Source: a virus
DNA length: 64,000 nt
IMG/VR virus record: IMGVR_UViG_3300011013_000009
Span: 1 to 64,000 of that record
Direction: 5' to 3' (one strand)
Made by a program: the position numbers and the translations under genes. Below are positions 57,453-64,000 of the stretch, one piece after another. Positions within the stretch are counted from its first letter, which is position 1. Every line of letters begins with the position of its first letter. The notes below the pieces were generated by a model. It saw only the letters and a program-made list of their open reading frames with translations. It ran no database searches and was not told the origin of the DNA.

Positions 57453-57466
57453 ATAAGGCAATAGCT

Positions 57467-58315
57467 ATGGCTAAAAAGTACAAAAAACCAGAAAATAAAA
57501 AACATAAACCCAGAAAAGATTTAAAAGATTATGAGGGAAAAGAGACTGAAAATATGGTATTAGACGCATCAGGCGAACCACAACCAGATGTTCCTAGAAA
57601 AATTAAATATTCAGACATAGGCGATTCTGAAAATATGGTTTATGATGTAAAAGATTCTGATAGGGCATATCCAATAAAAGATATGCAAGACGGAGATCCT
57701 AAGATGGCTAAACACGCATTAAAAACATTTGATAAAAACGTAGAAGCTGATGCTGACGATTTTATAGAAACATTGTCAAAAAAGGATGGTGGGTATACTT
57801 CTAAATTAAAAAAATTAACTAAAGAACAAAAAGAAAAATTCGTTAGAGCTATAGTTCGTAAGCGTATTGAACAATTTATTAATGAATCAGTACAGTTAGA
57901 ACAAGGCGATCCAGAAGAAGAGCCATTAGCTGATACTCCAGAGCCTGCACCAGCCCCCGAAGCACCAGCAGTTCCTGCAGATCAAACAGAACCTGCACCA
58001 ACTCCCGAAATACCTGCAGAACCAGAATCAACTCCTGAAATGCCGGCGCCAACAGGAGCGGCTACTTCACCCGAAGCACCTGAAGCACCAGAAGCATCAG
58101 CCGACCCAAATGATCCGGATGGCGATGGTATGCCAGGCGATTCTAGAATTGATAACTTTGTATTAGCAGTTCAACAAAAACCAAATATTGTACAGCAAAT
58201 AAAAATGATTATGGATGTAATAAATAAAATTACTGCTGAAGATGATAGAAAACAAAAAATTGGAAAAATTGGTTTATTAAAGCGAGTTGTAGATAGAGCA
58301 ATTTCAAGATTATAA
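57467..58315 (+). CDS. Unknown protein with Pro/Glu/Ala-rich linker (282 aa)
   Basis: A basic N-terminus (MAKKYKKPENKKHKPRKD) and a helical middle are followed by a disordered Pro/Ala/Glu-rich tract (about 150-215) and a calcium-loop-like DPNDPDGDGMPGD, then a C-terminal helical domain. Placed a little upstream of terminase, it could be a head-tail or packaging accessory protein. No family recognised. Confidence 0.65.
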   Translation: MAKKYKKPENKKHKPRKDLKDYEGKETENMVLDASGEPQPDVPRKIKYSDIGDSENMVYDVKDSDRAYPIKDMQDGDPKMAKHALKTFDKNVEADADDFIETLSKKDGGYTSKLKKLTKEQKEKFVRAIVRKRIEQFINESVQLEQGDPEEEPLADTPEPAPAPEAPAVPADQTEPAPTPEIPAEPESTPEMPAPTGAATSPEAPEAPEASADPNDPDGDGMPGDSRIDNFVLAVQQKPNIVQQIKMIMDVINKITAEDDRKQKIGKIGLLKRVVDRAISRL

Positions 58316-58324
58316 AAGGATAAT

Positions 58325-58963
58325 ATGTCAAAAAAGTTACAAAATATAAAAGCAGTGAAAAAAATGCTCGAAGGAACTCATGCATTTCAAACAAAGAAAA
58401 CTCACGGATTTTCAGATGCTAAAAAAACAGCAGACAAAAATCAAAAACGAGAAGTGGGAGATATCTGGGATGAAGAAATTAATGGTACCCTTTACACAAT
58501 AGAACAAAAAAAAGGGTTTAGAATAAAAAAACCAAAAAATTCAATCGCATCAGATATAAAAGAATATTTAAAATCATTTCCAAATTGTCCAAAAGAAACA
58601 TGTACATGTAAAGCGCCAAATCGATTAGATAATAAGATGCGTATATATCACGGAAAATGTTTTGATTGTGTTATTGATATGGAACATCAATTACGTGTAG
58701 AAGGAAAATACGAAGAGTATGAAAAAAATAGAATAAAAAATAATGCAGTTGCTTGGTTAAAAAAAGCAGAAGAAGATGTTAAAATGTTAAAAAAAGCATA
58801 CACCGAAGCTAGTACAATAGTTACTAATGCAGATGGTTTAACAGAGAATTGGGCAGCAAAAATGACTCCGGAACAATTCGAAGAATCAGTACAACAAAAT
58901 TTTGATAAGTTTAAAAAAGAATTTTTAGAAAATTTAAATAAAGAAGAAAATGAAGACAATTAA
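58325..58963 (+). CDS. Zinc-binding protein upstream of terminase (212 aa)
   Basis: Residues about 88-122 carry CPKETCTC...GKCFDC, enough cysteines for one zinc site. The flanks are charged helices, with MTPEQFEESVQQNFDKFKKEFLENL at the end. The position just before the terminase block makes a small-terminase or packaging role conceivable, but no gp16-like feature is evident. Overlaps the next gene by 14 bases. Confidence 0.65.
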   Translation: MSKKLQNIKAVKKMLEGTHAFQTKKTHGFSDAKKTADKNQKREVGDIWDEEINGTLYTIEQKKGFRIKKPKNSIASDIKEYLKSFPNCPKETCTCKAPNRLDNKMRIYHGKCFDCVIDMEHQLRVEGKYEEYEKNRIKNNAVAWLKKAEEDVKMLKKAYTEASTIVTNADGLTENWAAKMTPEQFEESVQQNFDKFKKEFLENLNKEENEDN

Positions 58964-59270
58964 AAAATATTGGAAAATAATTGCAGGTGCAATTGTAGGA
59001 TTATTTGGATTAATATTTCTAGTTTCAAGAAAAATAACTGCAAACAAATTAGATAAAACAGAAGAAGAAATTGATAAAAATAATTCAAAAGTCGATAAAT
59101 TATCAGGAAAATTGGAACGAATTAAAGAGGAAGAAGAAGAAGCTAAAGCAGACATTAAAAAACAAAAAAAAGATATTAAAGAGGCAAAAAAGAAAAAAGA
59201 CACCGTTCCTACAACAAAGAGAACTACTGCCGATGCTAAGAAAAATATAATCAAAAAAACTCGGAAATGA
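58950..59270 (+). CDS. Membrane-anchored coiled coil, i-spanin-like
   Basis: One N-terminal membrane helix (about 9-27, KIIAGAIVGLFGLIFLVS) is followed by a charged coiled coil (35-85) and a basic tail. This is the layout of an inner-membrane spanin. The next gene, overlapping by 4 bases, encodes an exported protein, so the pair may span the envelope. No direct homology is recognised. Confidence 0.5.
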   Translation: MKTIKKYWKIIAGAIVGLFGLIFLVSRKITANKLDKTEEEIDKNNSKVDKLSGKLERIKEEEEEAKADIKKQKKDIKEAKKKKDTVPTTKRTTADAKKNIIKKTRK

Positions 59271-59647
59271 AAAAATTTTTTATTATATTATTATTATTAC
59301 CAGTTTTTTCGTTTACACAAACTGTTGATACTTGTTTTACAGAAGAACAAATACATGATATATCTGAAACAATAGATTCATTATATTATTTAGATTCTGT
59401 TAACAATGATATTATAATAAAACAAGACAAGTTAATATCTAGTTTAGATCGATTAAATAAATTAGATTCATTACAAAAATTATATTATCAACAACAAATT
59501 GATTTATTAAACAGTAACATTGATTTATATATTGAACGAGAAGACCTTATAAAACCAAAATGGTATGATAGCAAAATAATTTGGTTTGGTGCTGGTATAT
59601 TAACTACGGTATTGACCGGAAAGTTAATTGTAGAAGTGGTTCAATAA
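59267..59647 (+). CDS. Exported coiled-coil protein with C-terminal membrane helix
   Basis: A signal peptide (MKKFFIILLLLPVFSFTQT) precedes a helical region (about 25-90) with heptad pattern, then a C-terminal hydrophobic segment (IIWFGAGILTTVLTGKLIV). It is coupled to the gene before it by ATGA. A spanin-like role is possible, though an outer-membrane lipobox is absent. Confidence 0.5.
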   Translation: MKKFFIILLLLPVFSFTQTVDTCFTEEQIHDISETIDSLYYLDSVNNDIIIKQDKLISSLDRLNKLDSLQKLYYQQQIDLLNSNIDLYIEREDLIKPKWYDSKIIWFGAGILTTVLTGKLIVEVVQ

Positions 59648-59648
59648 T

Positions 59649-61226
59649 ATGGCTGAAAAAAATATAAAACAAATAATTGAAGAACAATATGTAAAGTGTG
59701 CAAATGATCCAGTATACTTTATGCGACAGTTTTGCTATATTCAACATCCTTTAAAAGGAAAAATCAAATTCGATTTATTTCCATTTCAAGAAGAATCACT
59801 ATCTACTTTACAAAATAGTCGTTATAGCGTAATATTAAAATCAAGGCAGTTGGGTATATCAACATTATCTGCTGGATATGCATTGTGGTCGATGTTATTT
59901 AATGAAGACTTCAACGTTTTGGTTATAGCAACAACACAAGATGTAGCAAAAAACTTAGTAAGTAAAGTTCAAATAATGAATGAAAATTTACCTAGTTGGT
60001 TAAAAACTACAATAACAACTAATAATAAATTATCATTAAAATTTTCAAATGGTTCGCAAATAAAAGCAATTTCAAGTGCATCAACAGGAGCTCGGTCAGA
60101 AGCATTATCATTACTAATAGTTGATGAAGCCGCATTTATTAGAAACATCGAAGAGATATGGGTGGCATCACAAGCAACGCTATCAACAGGTGGTGGCGCT
60201 ATTGTTTTATCTACCCCAAATGGTTTAGGAAATTGGTTTCATCAAATATGGGCAGATGCTGAAACTGGCACAAATGGGTTTGAAACAATTAAGTTAAAAT
60301 GGGACCTTCACCCAGAACGTGATCAATCTTGGAGAGATGACCAAACAAAGTTATTAGGCGAAAGAGGAGCAGCTCAAGAATGTGATTGTGATTTTATATC
60401 ATCAGGTCATACTATTGTCGATGGGGCAATATTACAACAATATGAATTAAAATGTGAAGATCCGGTTGAAAAAAGAGGATATGATAACGGTTATTGGATT
60501 TGGGAATATCCAGACTATACAAAAAATTATATAGTAGTAGCAGATGTCGCAAGGGGCGATGGAGCAGATTGGTCTGCATTTCATGTAATCGATGTTGAAA
60601 CAATAACCCAGGTAGCAGAGTATAAAGGAAAGCTACCACCTAAAGATTTTGGCAACATGTTAGTATCAGTTGCAACAGAATGGAATAATGCATTATTAGC
60701 AATTGAAAATGCAAATATAGGATGGGCGGCAGTACAGCCAGCATTAGATAGAGGATATGAAAATCTATTTTATACATATAAAACAGAAGGATATGTAGAT
60801 TTAGAAGTACAATTACAAAAAGGATATGACATAAAAGATAAAACAAAAATGGTACCTGGAGTCTCAACTACAAGTAGAACTAGGCCATTAATGATATCTG
60901 CATTAGAAATGTATATGAGAGAAGGAACGCCTATTATTAAATCAAAACGACTTATACAAGAATTATTTGTATTTGTCTGGCTTAACGGTAAAGCACAGGC
61001 ACAGATTGGTTATAATGATGACTTAGTAATGAGTTATGCAATAGGATTGTGGTTAAGAGATACTAGTTTAAAATTAAGACAACATGGAATTGAATTAAAT
61101 AAACGAGCATTATCACAATTTAGAAAAACAGATACAACCATTTATACTAATAATAACACAAAACAAAATGATAGTTGGAAATGGAATAATGGTTCAGAAG
61201 ACGAAAATTTAACCTGGCTTCTGTAA
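59649..61226 (+). CDS. Terminase large subunit, T4 gp17-like
   Basis: The 525 residues show the packaging ATPase then nuclease plan. Walker A is the variant KSRQLGIS (64-71), where T4 has SRQLGKT; Walker B is LLIVDEA (D159, E160), followed by a coupling motif STPNG. The nuclease part has an RNase H-like acidic set starting VVADVARGDGADWS (around 300) and ending YNDDLVMSYAIG (around 455-465). It drives DNA into the prohead and cuts the concatemer. It is followed directly by the portal gene. Confidence 0.9.
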   Translation: MAEKNIKQIIEEQYVKCANDPVYFMRQFCYIQHPLKGKIKFDLFPFQEESLSTLQNSRYSVILKSRQLGISTLSAGYALWSMLFNEDFNVLVIATTQDVAKNLVSKVQIMNENLPSWLKTTITTNNKLSLKFSNGSQIKAISSASTGARSEALSLLIVDEAAFIRNIEEIWVASQATLSTGGGAIVLSTPNGLGNWFHQIWADAETGTNGFETIKLKWDLHPERDQSWRDDQTKLLGERGAAQECDCDFISSGHTIVDGAILQQYELKCEDPVEKRGYDNGYWIWEYPDYTKNYIVVADVARGDGADWSAFHVIDVETITQVAEYKGKLPPKDFGNMLVSVATEWNNALLAIENANIGWAAVQPALDRGYENLFYTYKTEGYVDLEVQLQKGYDIKDKTKMVPGVSTTSRTRPLMISALEMYMREGTPIIKSKRLIQELFVFVWLNGKAQAQIGYNDDLVMSYAIGLWLRDTSLKLRQHGIELNKRALSQFRKTDTTIYTNNNTKQNDSWKWNNGSEDENLTWLL

Positions 61227-61232
61227 TAAGAT

Positions 61233-61246
61233 ATATTTATATAAAA
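61233..61246 (+). promoter_or_regulatory. Late-type promoter motif ATATTTATATAAAA
   Basis: Perfect motif ten bases before the portal start. Confidence 0.7.
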
Positions 61247-61256
61247 AAAGAAAACA

Positions 61257-63077
61257 ATGGCATCATTAAGAAAACGTTTAAGAAATTTATTTTCTACTAA
61301 TGTAATAGTACGTAAGTATGGAAAAGATCGTCTAAGAGTAGTCGATACTAACAGATTACAGTCATTAGGAAATTTATCACAAAGCAAGTTAACGGATAGA
61401 TATAATCGATTACACGGCACAACTAAACATAATATGGGTGGTTATGGCGGATATGATTCGAATTACTACATGCAACAGAATCGTATGCAATTGTATACTG
61501 ATTACGAGATGATGGATAAAGACCCAATAATATCATCTGCATTAGATATATATGCTGACGAATCAACATTAGCAGATCAGTTCGGCGATATATTAACTAT
61601 TAAAACAAATAAAACTCATATACAAAAAATATTATACAATTTATATTATGACATATTAAACATTGAATTTAATATGTGGCCATGGATTCGTAATATGTGT
61701 AAGTATGGAGATTTCTTTTTAAAATTAGATGTTGCTGAAGAAATAGGAATTTTAAATGCACGCCCACTTTCTACTTATGAAATTGAAAGATTGGAACAGT
61801 ATGACGAAACAACGGGTGAATATGATATTAAATTTAGACACGCCGCAACAGAACATTTAGAATATGATGTGTTTGAGATAGCACACTTCAGGTTATTATC
61901 AGATTCAAACTTCCTCCCATACGGCCGAGCAATGCTTGAAGGAGCTAGACAAGAATTTCAAAAATTAATGATGTTAGAAGATGCAATGCTTATTCACAGA
62001 ATAATGAGAGCACCCGAAAAACGTATTTTTAAAATTGATATTGGTAATATTCCACCCAATGAAGTTGATTCATTTATGGAAACAATTATTAATAAAATGA
62101 AAAAAATTCCATATGTTGATAAACAAACTGGTAACTATAATCTTAAATTTAATTTGAATAATATGTTAGAAGATTATTACTTACCTGTGCGGGGAGGCAA
62201 TAGTCAAACGACAATAGATACACTACCAGGAATGGAGTTTACCGGCATTGATGACATCGAATATGTAAAACACAAAATGATGGCAGCATTGAAAATTCCT
62301 AAACCATTTTTAGGATATGATGAGGGAGTTGAAGGGAAAACTACATTAGCGTCAATGGATATTAGGTTTGCAAGAACAATTGAAAGAATTCAAAAAATAG
62401 TTGTTTCAGAATTAGTTAAAATTGGAATTGTACATTTATATTCTCAAGGCTATGAAGGAGATGATTTAATAGGATTTGAGTTAGAATTGACTCCGCCATC
62501 TATAATTTACGATCAACAAAAAGTTGCATTGATGAATGAAAAAGTAACTTTAGCATCTGCAATGAAGGATCTAAAACTAGTTTCAGATAAATACATTTAT
62601 GAGTATATTTTCAATATGTCTGAAGATGAGTGGTTAGAAGAGCGTAATAATGTTATAGAAGATCTTAAATTAAGATTTAGACAAAATCAAATTGAACAAG
62701 AAGGTAATGATCCAACATTAACAGGAACATCATTTGGAACACCACATGATTTGGCGTCAATTCATATGAGTACCGATGACGTAGAAGATAAAGATCCGGG
62801 GGGCAGACCACCCGAAGGAATTAAATATGGACAGCACAAAAATGAATTTGGTTGGGATCCAACTGGGGCTAAAACAATTAAGCAAGGAACAGATCCAAAC
62901 AATATCACAACCACATTCCAACCAGATCCTAGATTTAGAAATACAAAAACAACTGTAGCAACTGAAAATGCTGATATTTTAAAGAAATTAAGACCTAAAA
63001 GCCCAAAGATTATAACAGAAGATCAAAATAAAGATGTAGATTCTGGAACAATGTTGGACGAAGACAATATTTTATAA
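61257..63077 (+). CDS. Portal vertex protein, T4 gp20-like
   Basis: The 606-residue product has the gp20 features: a DYEMMDKDPIISSALDIYADEST segment (about 82-104), AHFRLLSDSNFLPYGRAMLEGARQEFQKLMMLEDAMLIHRIMRAPEKRIFKIDIGNIPPNEVDSFM (read in segments, about 205-270), and GMEFTGIDDIEYVKHKMMAALKIPKPFLGYDEGV (about 325-360). The C-terminal 130 residues are polar. Twelve copies form the ring through which DNA enters and leaves the head. Confidence 0.92.
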   Translation: MASLRKRLRNLFSTNVIVRKYGKDRLRVVDTNRLQSLGNLSQSKLTDRYNRLHGTTKHNMGGYGGYDSNYYMQQNRMQLYTDYEMMDKDPIISSALDIYADESTLADQFGDILTIKTNKTHIQKILYNLYYDILNIEFNMWPWIRNMCKYGDFFLKLDVAEEIGILNARPLSTYEIERLEQYDETTGEYDIKFRHAATEHLEYDVFEIAHFRLLSDSNFLPYGRAMLEGARQEFQKLMMLEDAMLIHRIMRAPEKRIFKIDIGNIPPNEVDSFMETIINKMKKIPYVDKQTGNYNLKFNLNNMLEDYYLPVRGGNSQTTIDTLPGMEFTGIDDIEYVKHKMMAALKIPKPFLGYDEGVEGKTTLASMDIRFARTIERIQKIVVSELVKIGIVHLYSQGYEGDDLIGFELELTPPSIIYDQQKVALMNEKVTLASAMKDLKLVSDKYIYEYIFNMSEDEWLEERNNVIEDLKLRFRQNQIEQEGNDPTLTGTSFGTPHDLASIHMSTDDVEDKDPGGRPPEGIKYGQHKNEFGWDPTGAKTIKQGTDPNNITTTFQPDPRFRNTKTTVATENADILKKLRPKSPKIITEDQNKDVDSGTMLDEDNIL

Positions 63078-63085
63078 TTAACACG

Positions 63086-63100
63086 ATATTTATATGTAAA
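63086..63100 (+). promoter_or_regulatory. Late-type promoter motif ATATTTATATGTAAA
   Basis: Seventeen bases before the start at 63117, with an AAAGGAA Shine-Dalgarno-like stretch. Confidence 0.65.
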
Positions 63101-63116
63101 GGAACTGTGTTTCGAT

Positions 63117-63971
63117 ATGAAAAAATTAAAACATTCTAAATATAAGAATACGGCAATGTTATTCGAAATTTTAGTAAGGAAATTAACATCCGAATCATTG
63201 ACTTCAGATAAGTCAGTGACAATTGATATAATTAAAAAGTATTTTGGAAAGAACACTGAGCTGTCAAAAGAACTACAATTATATAATTCATTAATAAAAG
63301 AACAATTTAAGTCAGAAGCGAGAGCATTAGATTTTATTAGGTCTTGTAAAGAGACTCACAATAAATTAAATAAATCTTTAATTAAAAGACAACGGTATAA
63401 CTTAGTAAAAGAAATATCAGAAAATTTTATTTTTGATAAAATGTCAAAAATTAGGATTAATAATTATAAACAAATTGCTTCAATATATAAATTATTTGAA
63501 TATAATGAATCACACAATCCTAAACAAATTTTAGAATGTAAAGATGTAATTATAGAACATATATTAATTAAAGACACAAGTAATTCAAAGAAAAATACTA
63601 TATTAGAATCATTTAAAAATCAACATAAAGATGTTCGATTATTAACATATAAATTATTAGTTGATAAATTTAATAAAAAATATTCTGGTTTAAATGAAGC
63701 ACAAAAGGATTTGCTTAATCATTATATTACTCACGTTAATGATACTGAGTCTTTAAAGGAATATATCCACAAAGTTATTCCTGTTATTAAAAAACAATTA
63801 AAAGAACATGTTAAATTAATAGATGACAAAGTGACAAAAATTAAAGTAGACAAATTATCAGAAATGCTTTGTAATGTTGAAACAATTAAAACTATTAAAG
63901 AATCTCATGTATTATCATTATTAAGATATTTTGATTTAATTAAAGAATTAAAAGAGGTAAATATAAAATGA
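63117..63971 (+). CDS. Head-assembly region helical protein (284 aa)
   Basis: MKKLKHSKYKNTAMLFEILVRKLTSESL... is a basic, almost entirely helical protein, of a kind that lies between portal and prohead genes in T4-like phages of marine hosts. It ends in a helix and overlaps the next start (ATGA, 63968-63971). It could be a prohead core component, but it lacks the leader. No named family recognised. Confidence 0.65.
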   Translation: MKKLKHSKYKNTAMLFEILVRKLTSESLTSDKSVTIDIIKKYFGKNTELSKELQLYNSLIKEQFKSEARALDFIRSCKETHNKLNKSLIKRQRYNLVKEISENFIFDKMSKIRINNYKQIASIYKLFEYNESHNPKQILECKDVIIEHILIKDTSNSKKNTILESFKNQHKDVRLLTYKLLVDKFNKKYSGLNEAQKDLLNHYITHVNDTESLKEYIHKVIPVIKKQLKEHVKLIDDKVTKIKVDKLSEMLCNVETIKTIKESHVLSLLRYFDLIKELKEVNIK

Positions 63972-64000
63972 AATCTTTTTTAAATGAAATGGAAAAAAAG
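63968..64000 (+). CDS. Start of a prohead gene with leader MKSFLNE (3' end outside window)
   Basis: Only MKSFLNE|MEKK is visible before the window ends. The L-N-E site and position after the portal fit a prohead core protein or the protease itself, which in T4 lie directly downstream of gp20. Starts inside the previous stop. Confidence 0.5.
   Translation, partial: MKSFLNEMEKK

Noticed and set aside
1-64000. Integrase, attachment sites or insertion sequences
   Set aside because: No recombinase or transposase motif, no terminal inverted repeats and no att-like direct repeats were seen; the phage appears lytic in this window.

Overview
The window looks like part of a large, AT-rich, strictly lytic-type tailed phage (a distant T4-like myovirus) that infects a member of the Bacteroidota. 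The T4-like signs are a gp17-type large terminase next to a gp20-type portal, gp25- and gp6-type baseplate wedge proteins, a gp5-like hub protein, an Mre11/Rad50 (gp47/gp46) module, and a gp55-like late sigma factor. The Bacteroidota signs are about twenty early promoters that resemble the host TTTG / TAnnTTTG consensus with 19-20 bp spacing, A-rich start regions that mostly lack a Shine-Dalgarno sequence, and a DUF4494-like protein. Apart from one gene (25426-25983, minus) all genes read rightwards.

Layout. 1-3159: a tight string of tiny genes, most preceded by the same A-rich start-codon leader, many overlapping by 4-8 bases. 3160-3867: about 700 bases with no convincing gene, filled with about 20 copies of a TTTTTAG-type motif. 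3868-6263: small unknown genes, each with its own early promoter. 6268-6725: a candidate structured non-coding RNA of five consecutive stem-closed domains, followed by more TTTTTAG copies. 6875-15157: further small early/middle genes plus an alarmone-hydrolase-like HD protein, a sigma-70 family factor, an AAA ATPase and a papain-like cysteine peptidase candidate. 15158-15540: a gene-free boundary with a terminator hairpin and a striking block of ten G-runs. 15541-25983: late-type genes, about a dozen of which begin with a common leader of roughly ten residues ending in Leu/Ile-x-Glu, resembling T4 capsid-targeting sequences cut by the prohead protease. 26134-46126: membrane and coiled-coil proteins, an HD hydrolase, the late sigma factor, then baseplate and tail/fibre genes. 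46134-50881: DNA metabolism (T7-type endonuclease I, Toprim primase, fused Mre11-Rad50). 50907-64000: a large tail protein, a three-part nucleotidyltransferase/HAD/RNA-ligase-like protein, a possible spanin-like pair, terminase, portal, and the start of a likely prohead gene.

How the parts fit. Early genes carry host-like promoters; a subset share a TTGACACGCATTGA block that may be a second class. From 15.5 kb on, this gives way to a compact motif, ATATTTAT(A/T)..., 5-30 bases before start codons, including in front of the single minus-strand gene. The gp55-like sigma factor encoded among the late genes is the natural candidate to read it. The most interesting unexplained parts are the putative packaged (internal head) protein set, the structured RNA and its motif-rich neighbour, the G-run boundary, and the large repair-enzyme fusion placed among virion genes. 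Functions are read from motifs by eye; no database search was possible.
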